Assembly: GCF_000376785.1 (NCBI RefSeq)
Contig: NZ_AQXX01000114.1
Span: forward strand, 1 to 64,000
Source: Hahella ganghwensis DSM 17046
GTDB taxonomy: Bacteria; Pseudomonadota; Gammaproteobacteria; Pseudomonadales; Oleiphilaceae
Length of the DNA stretch: 64,000 bases
Direction: 5' to 3'
Position 1 is the stretch's first letter. The number at the start of each line of letters is the position of its first letter. Under the pieces are notes generated by a model. It worked only from the letters and a program-made list of their open reading frames with translations, had not been told where the DNA came from and made no database searches. Of the stretch, positions 55,682 to 64,000 are shown in pieces. A program made the translations under genes and the position numbers.

Positions 55682-56551
55682 ATGAGTGGTCGATTCGGAC
55701 TAATGGTTGGTGTCATTCTTGCGGCACTATTGATCATTTTACAAAGCGTATACATCGTTCCTGAAACACACAGGGCTGTTTTGCTTCGGTTTGGGGAAAT
55801 GGTTGACTCGGATATTCCAGCTGGTCTGCACTTCAAAATTCCCATCGTGCACGAGGCCAAGTTGTTTGATGTGCGGGTGTTGGCGATGAGTTTGCCGACC
55901 AAAAGTTATCTGACCATAGAGCAGAAGCCGCTGGATGTGGATTCTTATGCAACTTGGCGGATTGTAAACGTCGGTGACTACTACCGGTCTACCGCTGGCG
56001 ATGAAATTAATGCCGTCAGACTGCTAGAGTCTCGTATTGATAACGGCTTGCGTGACCAGTTTGGTCGCCGGACGATGCATGAGGTCGTTGCCGGTGAACG
56101 TGAGGAATTGATGGAAGAGCTGAAGGAAGAGCTGGATTTTCTCACCAGAAAGGAATTCGGTATCGAGATCAATGATATTCGCGTAAGGGCGATTGACCTG
56201 CCGACCAAGGTTAGTGATTCCGTATACGAGCGGATGGAGTCTGAGCGTCTCAAAATTGCTCAGGAGCATCGTTCCAAGGGGGAGGAGCTTGCTGAGGGGA
56301 TTCGCGCAGATGCAGATCGTCAACGTATTGTCGTAGAGGCTGAGGCTGAGAAAGAGGCTGAGCAGATTCGAGGTGAAGGAGATGCAATCGCAGCGCAGGT
56401 TTACGCTGATGCATTTAACCAGAACCGGGAGTTCTATTCTTTCTATCGTAGCCTGACTGCCTATGAGGAAACTTTTTCAAGCAAAGGCGACCTCCTGATT
56501 CTGGAACCGGATAGCGAGTTCCTGAAGTATATCAAGCAGTCTACCCGCTAA
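55682..56551 (+). CDS. hflC: Membrane protease-modulator subunit HflC
   Basis: Partner of HflK in the FtsH-associated cage. It has an N-terminal membrane helix (GLMVGVILAALLIILQSVYI), the SPFH domain (PETHRAVLLRFGEMVDSDIP; GLHFKIPIVHEAKLFDVRVL), and a coiled coil with DADRQRIVVEAEAEKEAEQI. The end, FYSFYRSLTAYEETFSSKGD, is the conserved HflC closing region. Length 289 residues, as usual. It is 2 bp from hflK and followed by a terminator. Confidence 0.96.
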   Translation: MSGRFGLMVGVILAALLIILQSVYIVPETHRAVLLRFGEMVDSDIPAGLHFKIPIVHEAKLFDVRVLAMSLPTKSYLTIEQKPLDVDSYATWRIVNVGDYYRSTAGDEINAVRLLESRIDNGLRDQFGRRTMHEVVAGEREELMEELKEELDFLTRKEFGIEINDIRVRAIDLPTKVSDSVYERMESERLKIAQEHRSKGEELAEGIRADADRQRIVVEAEAEKEAEQIRGEGDAIAAQVYADAFNQNREFYSFYRSLTAYEETFSSKGDLLILEPDSEFLKYIKQSTR

Positions 56552-56635
56552 GCGGGACAAGAGGTCTGATGAATTATCGGTGGTTCCAATACTTAAAAGG
56601 TTTGGGCCACCTTTAAAATAGTGCTAATATTCTGC

Positions 56636-56660
56636 AACCGGGCATGGACCCGGTTTTTTT
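56636..56660 (+). terminator. Terminator after hflC
   Basis: AACCGGG (56636-56642), loop CATGGA, CCCGGTT (56649-56655) followed by more T to 56660. It would end the hfq-hflX-hflK-hflC unit about 90 bp after hflC. Confidence 0.82.
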
Positions 56661-56729
56661 GTGGGCAATCTAAACCAAAATCCCTGTTTTCAAAGGGAGA
56701 GGGAAGTCAGATAAAGGGGGTCATGCTCT

Positions 56730-56918
56730 ATGTGGCAGGATTTAGGTGCTGCTCTTTGTCTGATGCTGGTGCTGGAGGGAATGATTCCCTTTCTCTATCC
56801 GGGGAAGTGGCGCCAGATGGTGCAGAGATTGGCCGAAGTGGACGATCGGACCATGCGGACTATAGGGTTGATCAGTATGGTGACCGGTGCTTTGCTGCTA
56901 TACGTTGTCAAACACTAG
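56730..56918 (+). CDS. DUF2065-family small membrane protein (YjeT-like)
   Basis: A 62-residue protein, MWQDLGAALCLMLVLEGMIP then FLYPGKWRQMVQRLAEVDDR and a second helix GLISMVTGALLLYVV. This is the two-helix YjeT/PA4940 pattern (LVLEGxxPxLYPxxW). It lies between hflC and hisZ, exactly as in Pseudomonas and E. coli. A GGGGG tract precedes the ATG. A longer overlapping frame starting at 56621 in another phase is a shadow. Function unknown. Confidence 0.9.
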   Translation: MWQDLGAALCLMLVLEGMIPFLYPGKWRQMVQRLAEVDDRTMRTIGLISMVTGALLLYVVKH

Positions 56919-57035
56919 TGGCGCTGCAGCTCTTGAGAACTGTCGTTTTTGATTGCTGTTGATTTAATTTGCTAGCGCGAACAACCCAAAGAATTTTTCG
57001 TTAACAGCGGACCTGAGTCCGAGGACTGAAGATTA

Positions 57036-58235
57036 ATGTTTGGTGATCCTGGATCTTTATCGGCATCTGATTTATGGCTACTACCCGATGGGGTAGAAGA
57101 GTTGCTTCCTCCGGAAGCCAGCAGAGTGGAAGAGCTACGACGGAGACTTCTGGATCTTTATCATTCCTGGGGATATGAGCTGATTGTTCCCCCTCTTCTT
57201 GAATACCTCGAATCATTACTAACCGGTGCCGGGCGTGATCTGGAACTGCAGACCTTCAAAGTGACCGATCAGTTAACCGGGCGCATGATGGGCGTGCGAG
57301 CTGACATGACCCCTCAGGCTTCACGGATAGATGCCAGAAGTCAGAGAGCCGGAGCCAACCGCTTGTGCTATCTCGGCAGCGTACTGCGTACCAAAGCGCA
57401 AAACATGTTGTCTTCCCGCTCACCTATCCAGACAGGTTGCGAGCTTTTCGGTATTGCGGACACTGCCGCGGATATTGAAATTATTTCTCTCATGCTGGAA
57501 ACCTTGCGTTTAACCCAGGTTTCACCCATTCACATGGATCTTGCTCATGTGGGTATCTACCAACTGATTCAGAAAAGAGCGGCACTTTCACCCCACGATT
57601 CCCAGTTGTTGTTGGCCGCTCTTCGACACAAAGCTGTTCCAGAAATCAATGACATCGCAGGCAGGATTGTTGATCTCAAAGTTCAGGAATATGTTCGTGC
57701 TTTGCCCAGGCTGTCCGGGGGACTGGAAAAGCTTAGCGAAGCTCGCGAGCTGTTTTCCGGTGAGGCGGAAGTGCTGGCGGCTTTGGATGAAATGTTGAAA
57801 GTTTCTGAGGTGGTTGCTGCGCGTTATCCTGAAGTGGAAATTTGTATCGATCTATGTGAACTGCGCGGCTTCAACTACCATACCGGACTGGTTTTTGCTG
57901 CTTATACTACCGGTATGGGGCAGGCGATTGCTCAGGGGGGGCGCTATGATGGTGTCGGGCGTGAGTTTGGCAGTGCCCGGCCCGCTACCGGATTCAGTGT
58001 GGATCTGAAAGCGCTTTTCAGGCAGGGACAAACTACCTGGGAACAGGAGAGCAAGGCGATATTTGCGCCGGATGATTCTGATCCGGCTTTATGGGCAAAA
58101 ATATCTGAATTAAGAGTTTCTGAAAGAGTGATTCAGTTGATGCCCGGGGAATTGCGGGAGCAGTGGATTCCCTATTGTGACCGAGAACTGGTGAAAGATG
58201 ATACCGGGTCTTGGGTTGTGAATAAACTGGCTTAG
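57036..58235 (+). CDS. hisZ: ATP phosphoribosyltransferase regulatory subunit HisZ
   Basis: A HisRS-like protein that supports short-form HisG in histidine synthesis. Length 399 residues. LWLLPDGVEELLPPEASRVE, LYHSWGYELIVPPLLEYLES, TFKVTDQLTGRMMGVRADMT and PQASRIDARSQ match motifs 1-2 of HisZ; the class II motif 3 region is QGGRYDGVGREFGSARPATG. The HisRS-specific anticodon domain is missing. The gene lies just before purA, as in Pseudomonas. A short-form hisG must exist elsewhere in this genome. Confidence 0.95.
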   Translation: MFGDPGSLSASDLWLLPDGVEELLPPEASRVEELRRRLLDLYHSWGYELIVPPLLEYLESLLTGAGRDLELQTFKVTDQLTGRMMGVRADMTPQASRIDARSQRAGANRLCYLGSVLRTKAQNMLSSRSPIQTGCELFGIADTAADIEIISLMLETLRLTQVSPIHMDLAHVGIYQLIQKRAALSPHDSQLLLAALRHKAVPEINDIAGRIVDLKVQEYVRALPRLSGGLEKLSEARELFSGEAEVLAALDEMLKVSEVVAARYPEVEICIDLCELRGFNYHTGLVFAAYTTGMGQAIAQGGRYDGVGREFGSARPATGFSVDLKALFRQGQTTWEQESKAIFAPDDSDPALWAKISELRVSERVIQLMPGELREQWIPYCDRELVKDDTGSWVVNKLA

Positions 58236-58285
58236 GTATCGAGTATACCGGGTCAATGTAACTTCCTAATCCTTCTGTGAAATAG

Positions 58286-59593
<1,308 letters not shown>

Positions 59594-59644
59594 GTAGATC
59601 TCTGATTAAAGGGTTTTCTAAAGCCCTTGGATCGGAAAAACTCT

Positions 59645-59682
59645 AAACCCCTTGTGAGTCTACTCCAAGGGGTTTTCTTTTG
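59645..59682 (+). terminator. Terminator of purA
   Basis: AAACCCCTTG (59645-59654) and CAAGGGGTTT (59666-59675) form a 10-bp stem with an 11-nt loop, followed by TCTTTT. It lies just before the convergent DMT transporter gene and may serve both. Confidence 0.85.
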
Positions 59683-59694
59683 TCTGGAGGGAAA

Positions 59695-60612
59695 TTACGG
59701 GTTAGTTTTTGTTTTGCCGATGTTTTGGCAAAGCCAAAGACCAAGAATAATAATCAGCCCTCCAATGCCATGATAGATCTGGGGTAGCTCTCCCAGAAAA
59801 GGAATCGCCAGCAGAGCGGTAATTAACGGGGTGAGGTAGAAAAACAGAGAGGCTGTGCTGGGACTGGTTTGAGTGACTCCAAAGTTCCAGAAAACGTAGG
59901 CAAGCAGAGATGGGAAAATGGCGACATAGACAATAGCGAAAATAAGCTGATTGCTTATTTCAAAACCTCCGCGTATATGAAACTCGGCCAGGTAAAATGG
60001 GCTGATCATGACAACCCCGATACCCAGAAATATCAGGAACAGATCAAATCCGGGGATGGGAATCTGCCACTTTCGCAGTAATATCGAATACAGGGACCAG
60101 ATAAGCATCGCAATTGCCATAATGCTGTCACCCGTATTGAGTTCCAGACGCCACAACGCCCCCGGATCTCCCTTCAGAATGACATATAGGGCCCCTGCAA
60201 AGGCACATATGATGCCTGCAATGCTCCTCAGACCGACGGCAGCCCCTAACAATGGTGCTGATAGAGCAATGGTGGTGATCGGCATGAGCGATGTCACCAG
60301 AGTAATATTTAACGCTGAGGTATACTGGGCTGATACGTACAGAAGTGAGTTATAAGTGGTGATGCTCATGAATGACAGTATGAGGATTCTCTTCCAGTGC
60401 AGGCGAATAATGGCATGATGCCTGCGATAGGCCCTATACATGAATGGACTGACCAACAATGCGCAAGCTGACCAGCGCAGAAAAGACAAAGCCAGGGGTG
60501 GGATCATGTCGTTCACGCCGCGGGCGACTATGGCGTTGCCTGCCCAGAACAGTGAGGTACATACAAGTCCTGCGTATGGTAGCCAGACTTTGGTTGTCCA
60601 GGATTCTTTCAT
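59695..60612 (-). CDS. EamA/DMT-superfamily transporter
   Basis: A 305-residue membrane protein with ten predicted helices in two EamA repeats: GLVCTSLFWAGNAIVARGVN, LSFLRWSACALLVSPFMYRA, LYVSAQYTSALNITLVTSLM, PITTIALSAPLLGAAV in the first half and GDSIMAIAMLIWSLYSILLR, FLIFLGIGVVMISPFYLAE, FAIVYVAIFPSLLAYVFWNF, GLIIILGLWLCQNIG in the second. The substrate (metabolite or amino-acid export) cannot be inferred. I chose the ATG at 60612; a TTG at 60621 adds three residues. Confidence 0.93.
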   Translation of the reverse strand: MKESWTTKVWLPYAGLVCTSLFWAGNAIVARGVNDMIPPLALSFLRWSACALLVSPFMYRAYRRHHAIIRLHWKRILILSFMSITTYNSLLYVSAQYTSALNITLVTSLMPITTIALSAPLLGAAVGLRSIAGIICAFAGALYVILKGDPGALWRLELNTGDSIMAIAMLIWSLYSILLRKWQIPIPGFDLFLIFLGIGVVMISPFYLAEFHIRGGFEISNQLIFAIVYVAIFPSLLAYVFWNFGVTQTSPSTASLFFYLTPLITALLAIPFLGELPQIYHGIGGLIIILGLWLCQNIGKTKTNP

Positions 60613-60720
60613 AGGATACAAATAGTTGAGCCGAGGATTCTGCTAAAGGGGGTTAAACCTGACAGGCAGCTAATCAATATGGATGCCATTCTGGCTTTCA
60701 TGATACGAGAAAACAATGCA

Positions 60721-61884
60721 ATGACGACGAAAAGTTCTGAGGACATCCAACGAGAAACGTTTTTAGTGGATACCGTGGTCATCGGTGCTGGAGTCATCGG
60801 GCTGGCTGTAGCTCGTTCGTTGGCACAGCAGGGGCGGGAAGTCATGGTGCTGGAATCAGAATATGGTATCGGCATGGGCACCTCCTCACGCAATAGTGAG
60901 GTCATACACGCGGGTATCTACTATCCCAGTGGCAGTCTGAAAGCGCAGTGTTGTGTTGAAGGTAAGGCATTGCTGTATCAGTATTGCGAAAACCACCAGG
61001 TGCCTTACAGACGATGCGGAAAGTTGATTGTTGCTGCTAATGCAGAGCAGGAAAGGACGCTGGAGTCTCTGCTGGATAAAGCCGAGGCAAATGGTGTTCT
61101 GGATCTGCAGAGGCTTTCACGGAAGCAAGTAAGCACTCTCGAGCCGCAATTAACGGCTGAATCCGCTTTGCTGTCGCCTTCTACAGGCATTATTGATTCC
61201 CATCGTTATATGCTTGCTTTACAGGGGGATATTGAGGACGCGGGAGGAATGGTGGTGGCCAACTCTCCTGTCGTAGGAGGCCGTGTTGAGCCTGGCAGTA
61301 TAGGCGAGGAAGGTAAAATAACATTGTTTGTTGGTGGAGAGGCGCCGTGCCATCTTAGAGCCAGGTGTGTGATCAATTGTACTGGAATACTAAGTTCTGA
61401 GTTGCTTGGTTCAATTGATGGTTACCCTACAGACGCTCTCCATAGGCTCTATTGGGCGAAAGGACATTATTTCAGTCTTGCTGGTCAGTCGCCTTTTCGG
61501 CATCTGATATACCCGGTGCCGGAGCATGGTGGGTTAGGAATCCATCTGACTTTGGACATGGGAGGTCAAGCACGTTTTGGTCCTGACGTTCAATGGGTAG
61601 ATGCTATTGATTACGACGTATCCCCCGATCTTATTCAGAAATTTCGTCAACATGTTGCGACATACTGGCCGGCAGTGATGGAGCGTGAGTTGATTCCTGC
61701 CTATGCCGGGATCAGGCCGAAACTGTCTGGTCCGGGTGATGCGGCGGCAGATTTTCTGATCGAAGCACCACGACAGACCGGGGTTGCGGGATGGTTCAAC
61801 CTGCTGGGTATTGAATCTCCCGGGCTTACCGCATCACTCGCGCTTGCTGCAAAGGTTGCCAAATCTGTTGCGGAATATGATTAA
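60721..61884 (+). CDS. FAD-dependent oxidoreductase, L-2-hydroxyglutarate dehydrogenase-like
   Basis: A DAO-family flavoenzyme of 387 residues. The Rossmann motif is VDTVVIGAGVIGLAVARSLA followed by VMVLESEYGIGMGTSSRNSE, then VIHAGIYYPSGSLKAQCCVE, all as in L2HGDH/LhgO. CVINCTGILSS and the C-terminal IPAYAGIRPKLSGPGDAAAD with GIESPGLTASLALA close the FAD site. L-2-hydroxyglutarate is the likely substrate, but related 2-hydroxyacid or glycerol-type substrates are possible. In-frame ATGs at 60679 and 60700 give longer versions; the family homology begins only after the ATG at 60721. Confidence 0.88.
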   Translation: MTTKSSEDIQRETFLVDTVVIGAGVIGLAVARSLAQQGREVMVLESEYGIGMGTSSRNSEVIHAGIYYPSGSLKAQCCVEGKALLYQYCENHQVPYRRCGKLIVAANAEQERTLESLLDKAEANGVLDLQRLSRKQVSTLEPQLTAESALLSPSTGIIDSHRYMLALQGDIEDAGGMVVANSPVVGGRVEPGSIGEEGKITLFVGGEAPCHLRARCVINCTGILSSELLGSIDGYPTDALHRLYWAKGHYFSLAGQSPFRHLIYPVPEHGGLGIHLTLDMGGQARFGPDVQWVDAIDYDVSPDLIQKFRQHVATYWPAVMERELIPAYAGIRPKLSGPGDAAADFLIEAPRQTGVAGWFNLLGIESPGLTASLALAAKVAKSVAEYD

Positions 61885-61885
61885 G

Positions 61886-62635
61886 TTATTCAACCGATCT
61901 TCTCGCCACAGAAAAGCCAAATACCTCAGTTGCGCCAGCCTTTAATAGCTGGACTGCAATGGCGTCAATGGTACTGCCGGTGGTCATCACATCGTCTATA
62001 ATAATGATGGGAGATTCTGGTGGGGTCATGTTAATTGCGAAACTGTTCCGTACATTTCGGCGACGCATTTTGGCTGTCAGTTCTGCCTGTCGGGGTGTGG
62101 CGCGGGTTTTAGCTACAAGTTTGGTGTTTACGGGGAATCCAGAATAGAGAGCCAGATGTTTGGCCAGCAGTTGAGCGTGGTTGTCTCTGCGTGAATAATA
62201 TTGCGATGAATGCATGGGGACGGGAACCAGCACTGCCTGGTTAAGTTGACTAAATGCCTGCTGGAAGTGTGAGTAGGCGGCTTGAGCCAATGGCTTGGCC
62301 CAATAGCCGCGCTCATGGTATTTCAGTTGTCTGATTATGGATGGAAGAGGAAACCGGTAGTCAAAAGCGAACACCGCTTTGCTGAAAGCCGGTGGCCGTG
62401 TCAGGCAATGCCCACATATCTGGTTGCGTTGAGTTGAATAAAGTTGAGTCTTAATGCTTTGGCCGCAGATTTCACATCCATTCACTGTTGAAGGGAAGTC
62501 GTCCCTGCAAGCACTACAGATTGAGGTTGTCTGCCCTGTATCCAGGCATAACAGGCAATGTCTTGGTAGATGGCTGTCAACTTTTAGTCTAATAAAAGTT
62601 GACAGCTTATTAAGCCGCTTTATCATGTCTTCCAT
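61886..62635 (-). CDS. comF: ComF/GntX-family phosphoribosyltransferase-like protein
   Basis: A 249-residue protein with an N-terminal double zinc ribbon (HCLLCLDTGQTTSICSAC; GCEICGQSIKT...QICGHCLTRPP) and a C-terminal PRTase fold ending in the PRPP loop PIIIIDDVMTTGSTIDAIA. LVPVPMHSSQYYSRRDNHAQ and KTRATPRQAELTAKMRRRNV are ComF/GntX hallmarks. Linked to DNA uptake or use of DNA as nutrient in some species. It is divergent from bioB, as in E. coli and Pseudomonas relatives; the gap is 79 bp. Confidence 0.94.
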   Translation of the reverse strand: MEDMIKRLNKLSTFIRLKVDSHLPRHCLLCLDTGQTTSICSACRDDFPSTVNGCEICGQSIKTQLYSTQRNQICGHCLTRPPAFSKAVFAFDYRFPLPSIIRQLKYHERGYWAKPLAQAAYSHFQQAFSQLNQAVLVPVPMHSSQYYSRRDNHAQLLAKHLALYSGFPVNTKLVAKTRATPRQAELTAKMRRRNVRNSFAINMTPPESPIIIIDDVMTTGSTIDAIAVQLLKAGATEVFGFSVARRSVE

Positions 62636-62693
62636 GTTTGATTTTCAAAATCCATTTAATGCAGGGGGCTTTCAGATCGCTCCCGGTATAACC

Positions 62694-62710
62694 CAACATT
62701 CAGGATGTTG
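62694..62710 (+). promoter_or_regulatory. Short dyad overlapping the bioB ribosome-binding region
   Basis: CAACAT (62694-62699) and ATGTTG (62705-62710) are separated by TCAGG and end five bases before the bioB ATG. The dyad covers the AGGA that is the only Shine-Dalgarno candidate. It does not match the known BirA operator (TTGTAAAC...), so it may be an RNA hairpin limiting translation or chance. Confidence 0.3.
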
Positions 62711-62714
62711 AATA

Positions 62715-63791
62715 ATGAGTGCAAGTGCCCAAGCCCCAGTTCGTCATGATTGGACAATTGAAGAAATCCAGGCGTTGTTTGAATTGCCTTTTAACGATTT
62801 GCTTTTTCAGGCGCAGACGGTTCATCGGATGTACTTCAACCCAAATGAGGTTCAGGTCAGCACCTTGTTGTCGATAAAGACAGGCGCTTGTCCGGAAGAT
62901 TGCAAATACTGTCCTCAGAGTGGTCACTATAATACCGGTCTTGAAAAAGAAAAGCTGCTTGAAGTCGAAAAAGTCGTGAAGGAAGCCCGCCAGGCCAGGG
63001 AAAAAGGGGCCAGCCGATTCTGCATGGGGGCGGCATGGCGTAATCCTCGTGAAAAAGATATGCCTTACGTGCTGGAAATGGTCAGGCAGGTGAAGTCTTT
63101 GGGGATGGAAACCTGTATGACCCTCGGTATGCTTAGTCCGCAGCAGGCAGGGCAACTGGCTGAGGCCGGCCTGGACTATTACAACCACAATCTGGATACC
63201 TCAGAGAACTACTACGATAAAATTATTACCACCCGCACTTATGCCGACCGTCTGGACACTCTTCAGAATGTCCGCGATGCCGGAATGAAGGTCTGCTGTG
63301 GCGGCATTATGGGCATGGGGGAAACCCTGAAAGACCGTGCCGGACTTTTGATGCAGCTGGCAAACCTGCCTGCTCACCCGGAAAGTGTGCCGATCAACAT
63401 GTTGGTTAAAGTTGAAGGAACGCCATTGGAGTTGCAGGGTGAACTGGATCCGTTTGATTTCATTCGAACCATTGCTGTTGCCAGAATTGTGATGCCCAAG
63501 TCTCACGTGAGGCTGTCAGCGGGTCGTGAAGATATGAACGAACAGATGCAGGCTCTGTGTTTTCTGGCAGGGGCAAATTCCATCTTTTATGGGGAAAAGC
63601 TACTGACCACGCCGAATCCGGAAGCGGACCAGGATCGATTGCTGTTCCAGAAACTGGGAATCAAGCCGGAGCAAAGAGAGCAGTGCCATGACGAGGATGT
63701 TCAGGAAGCTCAACTGCACGATGCTATCGTTGCAGAGGAGCAGAAACGTAAGATGAGCGAAATGTTCTACGACGCATCTGAAAGTGCCTGA
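62715..63791 (+). CDS. bioB: Biotin synthase
   Basis: Radical SAM enzyme inserting sulfur into dethiobiotin. Length 358 residues. The [4Fe-4S] motif is [20 protein letters not shown] (CxxxCxxC). [59 protein letters not shown] and [20 protein letters not shown] (with the [2Fe-2S] Arg) are diagnostic. bioF begins 6 bp downstream, so this is the start of the biotin operon. Confidence 0.98.
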   Translation: MSASAQAPVRHDWTIEEIQALFELPFNDLLFQAQTVHRMYFNPNEVQVSTLLSIKTGACPEDCKYCPQSGHYNTGLEKEKLLEVEKVVKEARQAREKGASRFCMGAAWRNPREKDMPYVLEMVRQVKSLGMETCMTLGMLSPQQAGQLAEAGLDYYNHNLDTSENYYDKIITTRTYADRLDTLQNVRDAGMKVCCGGIMGMGETLKDRAGLLMQLANLPAHPESVPINMLVKVEGTPLELQGELDPFDFIRTIAVARIVMPKSHVRLSAGREDMNEQMQALCFLAGANSIFYGEKLLTTPNPEADQDRLLFQKLGIKPEQREQCHDEDVQEAQLHDAIVAEEQKRKMSEMFYDASESA

Positions 63792-63797
63792 ACACAG

Positions 63798-64000
63798 ATG
63801 TCGAAGTGGCGTCATATCCCGGAGGCTCTTGAGCAACGTCGGCAACAAGGGTTGTACCGCAAGCGTCTGACTCTTGCCTCTCCCCAAAGTTGCCATATCA
63901 AGGTAGAAGGCCAGGAATATCTGGCCTTCTGTAACAATGATTACCTAGGGTTGGCCAACGATCCGCGCCTGATTGAAAGCGCTCGGGTTGCAATGAGTCA
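63798..64000 (+). CDS. bioF: 8-amino-7-oxononanoate synthase, N-terminal part (cut by window edge)
   Basis: The frame opens with ATG at 63798 and reads MSKWRHIPEALEQRRQQGLY, then LTLASPQ, then LAFCNNDYLGLANDPRLIES, running past the right edge. FCxNDYLGLAxDPRL is the signature start of the AONS/BioF PLP-dependent family. It overlaps nothing and follows bioB by 6 bp. About 67 of roughly 390 residues are visible. Confidence 0.95.
   Translation, partial: MSKWRHIPEALEQRRQQGLYRKRLTLASPQSCHIKVEGQEYLAFCNNDYLGLANDPRLIESARVAMS

Noticed and set aside
56621-56962. 113-codon frame overlapping the DUF2065 gene
   Set aside because: The 62-residue frame in another phase matches YjeT/PA4940; the longer frame begins inside a terminator hairpin.

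Overview
The window is chromosomal DNA of a gammaproteobacterium. From about 26 kb to the right edge, gene content and order match the Pseudomonas aeruginosa PA4938-PA4964 block as I remember it: parC, serB, fimX, a PA4958-type protein, psd, rhodanese, an HDOD protein, motA-motB, rsgA, orn, queG, nnrD, tsaE, an AmiB/C amidase, mutL, miaA, hfq, hflX, hflK, hflC, a DUF2065 protein, hisZ, purA. Differences from Pseudomonas (an epmB/efp/epmA group inserted before psd, and nearby aerolysin-like and PEP-CTERM genes) suggest a marine relative in the Oceanospirillales/Hahella-Marinobacter neighbourhood rather than Pseudomonas. That placement is inference; no rRNA or tRNA gene is visible.

0.0-5.3 kb is accessory. 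It begins with the 3' end of an IS5-family transposase and a chimeric ORF carrying a GNAT remnant. An SRAP-domain DNA-protein crosslink protein follows, then an aerolysin-family pore-forming toxin of the small type that lacks the lectin-like first domain. The toxin has its own sigma70-like promoter and a perfect 16-bp palindrome at the expected start site. Next are two paralogous orphan periplasmic binding proteins, the second broken by a one-base frameshift.

5.4-25.9 kb is mixed. A membrane M48 (Oma1-like) metallopeptidase precedes three tandem AIM24-family genes. Then come a PotF/SpuD-type polyamine-binding protein, a frameshifted homologue of the thiamine-diphosphate enzyme ILVBL, an AraC regulator, a VOC protein, a PEP-CTERM-like exported protein, an unrecognised Gly/Ala-rich protein, a cupin, an HDHD2/LHPP-like HAD protein, a secreted EEP-fold protein, monomeric NADP isocitrate dehydrogenase, a thioesterase, a PA0069-type radical SAM protein and outer-membrane phospholipase A.

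26-64 kb is the conserved backbone: chromosome segregation (parC), serine synthesis (serB), c-di-GMP-linked pilus control (fimX and a PilZ-like protein), EF-P and its beta-lysylation enzymes, phosphatidylethanolamine synthesis (psd), the flagellar stator (motAB), ribosome assembly and RNA turnover (rsgA, orn), tRNA modification (queG, tsaE, miaA), NAD(P)HX repair (nnrD), cell-wall cleavage (amidase), mismatch repair (mutL), the hfq-hflX-hflKC cluster, hisZ and purA. A DMT transporter, an L2HGDH-like FAD oxidoreductase, comF and the start of a bioB-bioF operon close the window.

The best candidates for undescribed biology are the M48 + 3x AIM24 locus, the promoter/operator of the aerolysin-like gene, the FimX/PilZ-like gene pair, and the orphan protein at 15.3-16.1 kb.
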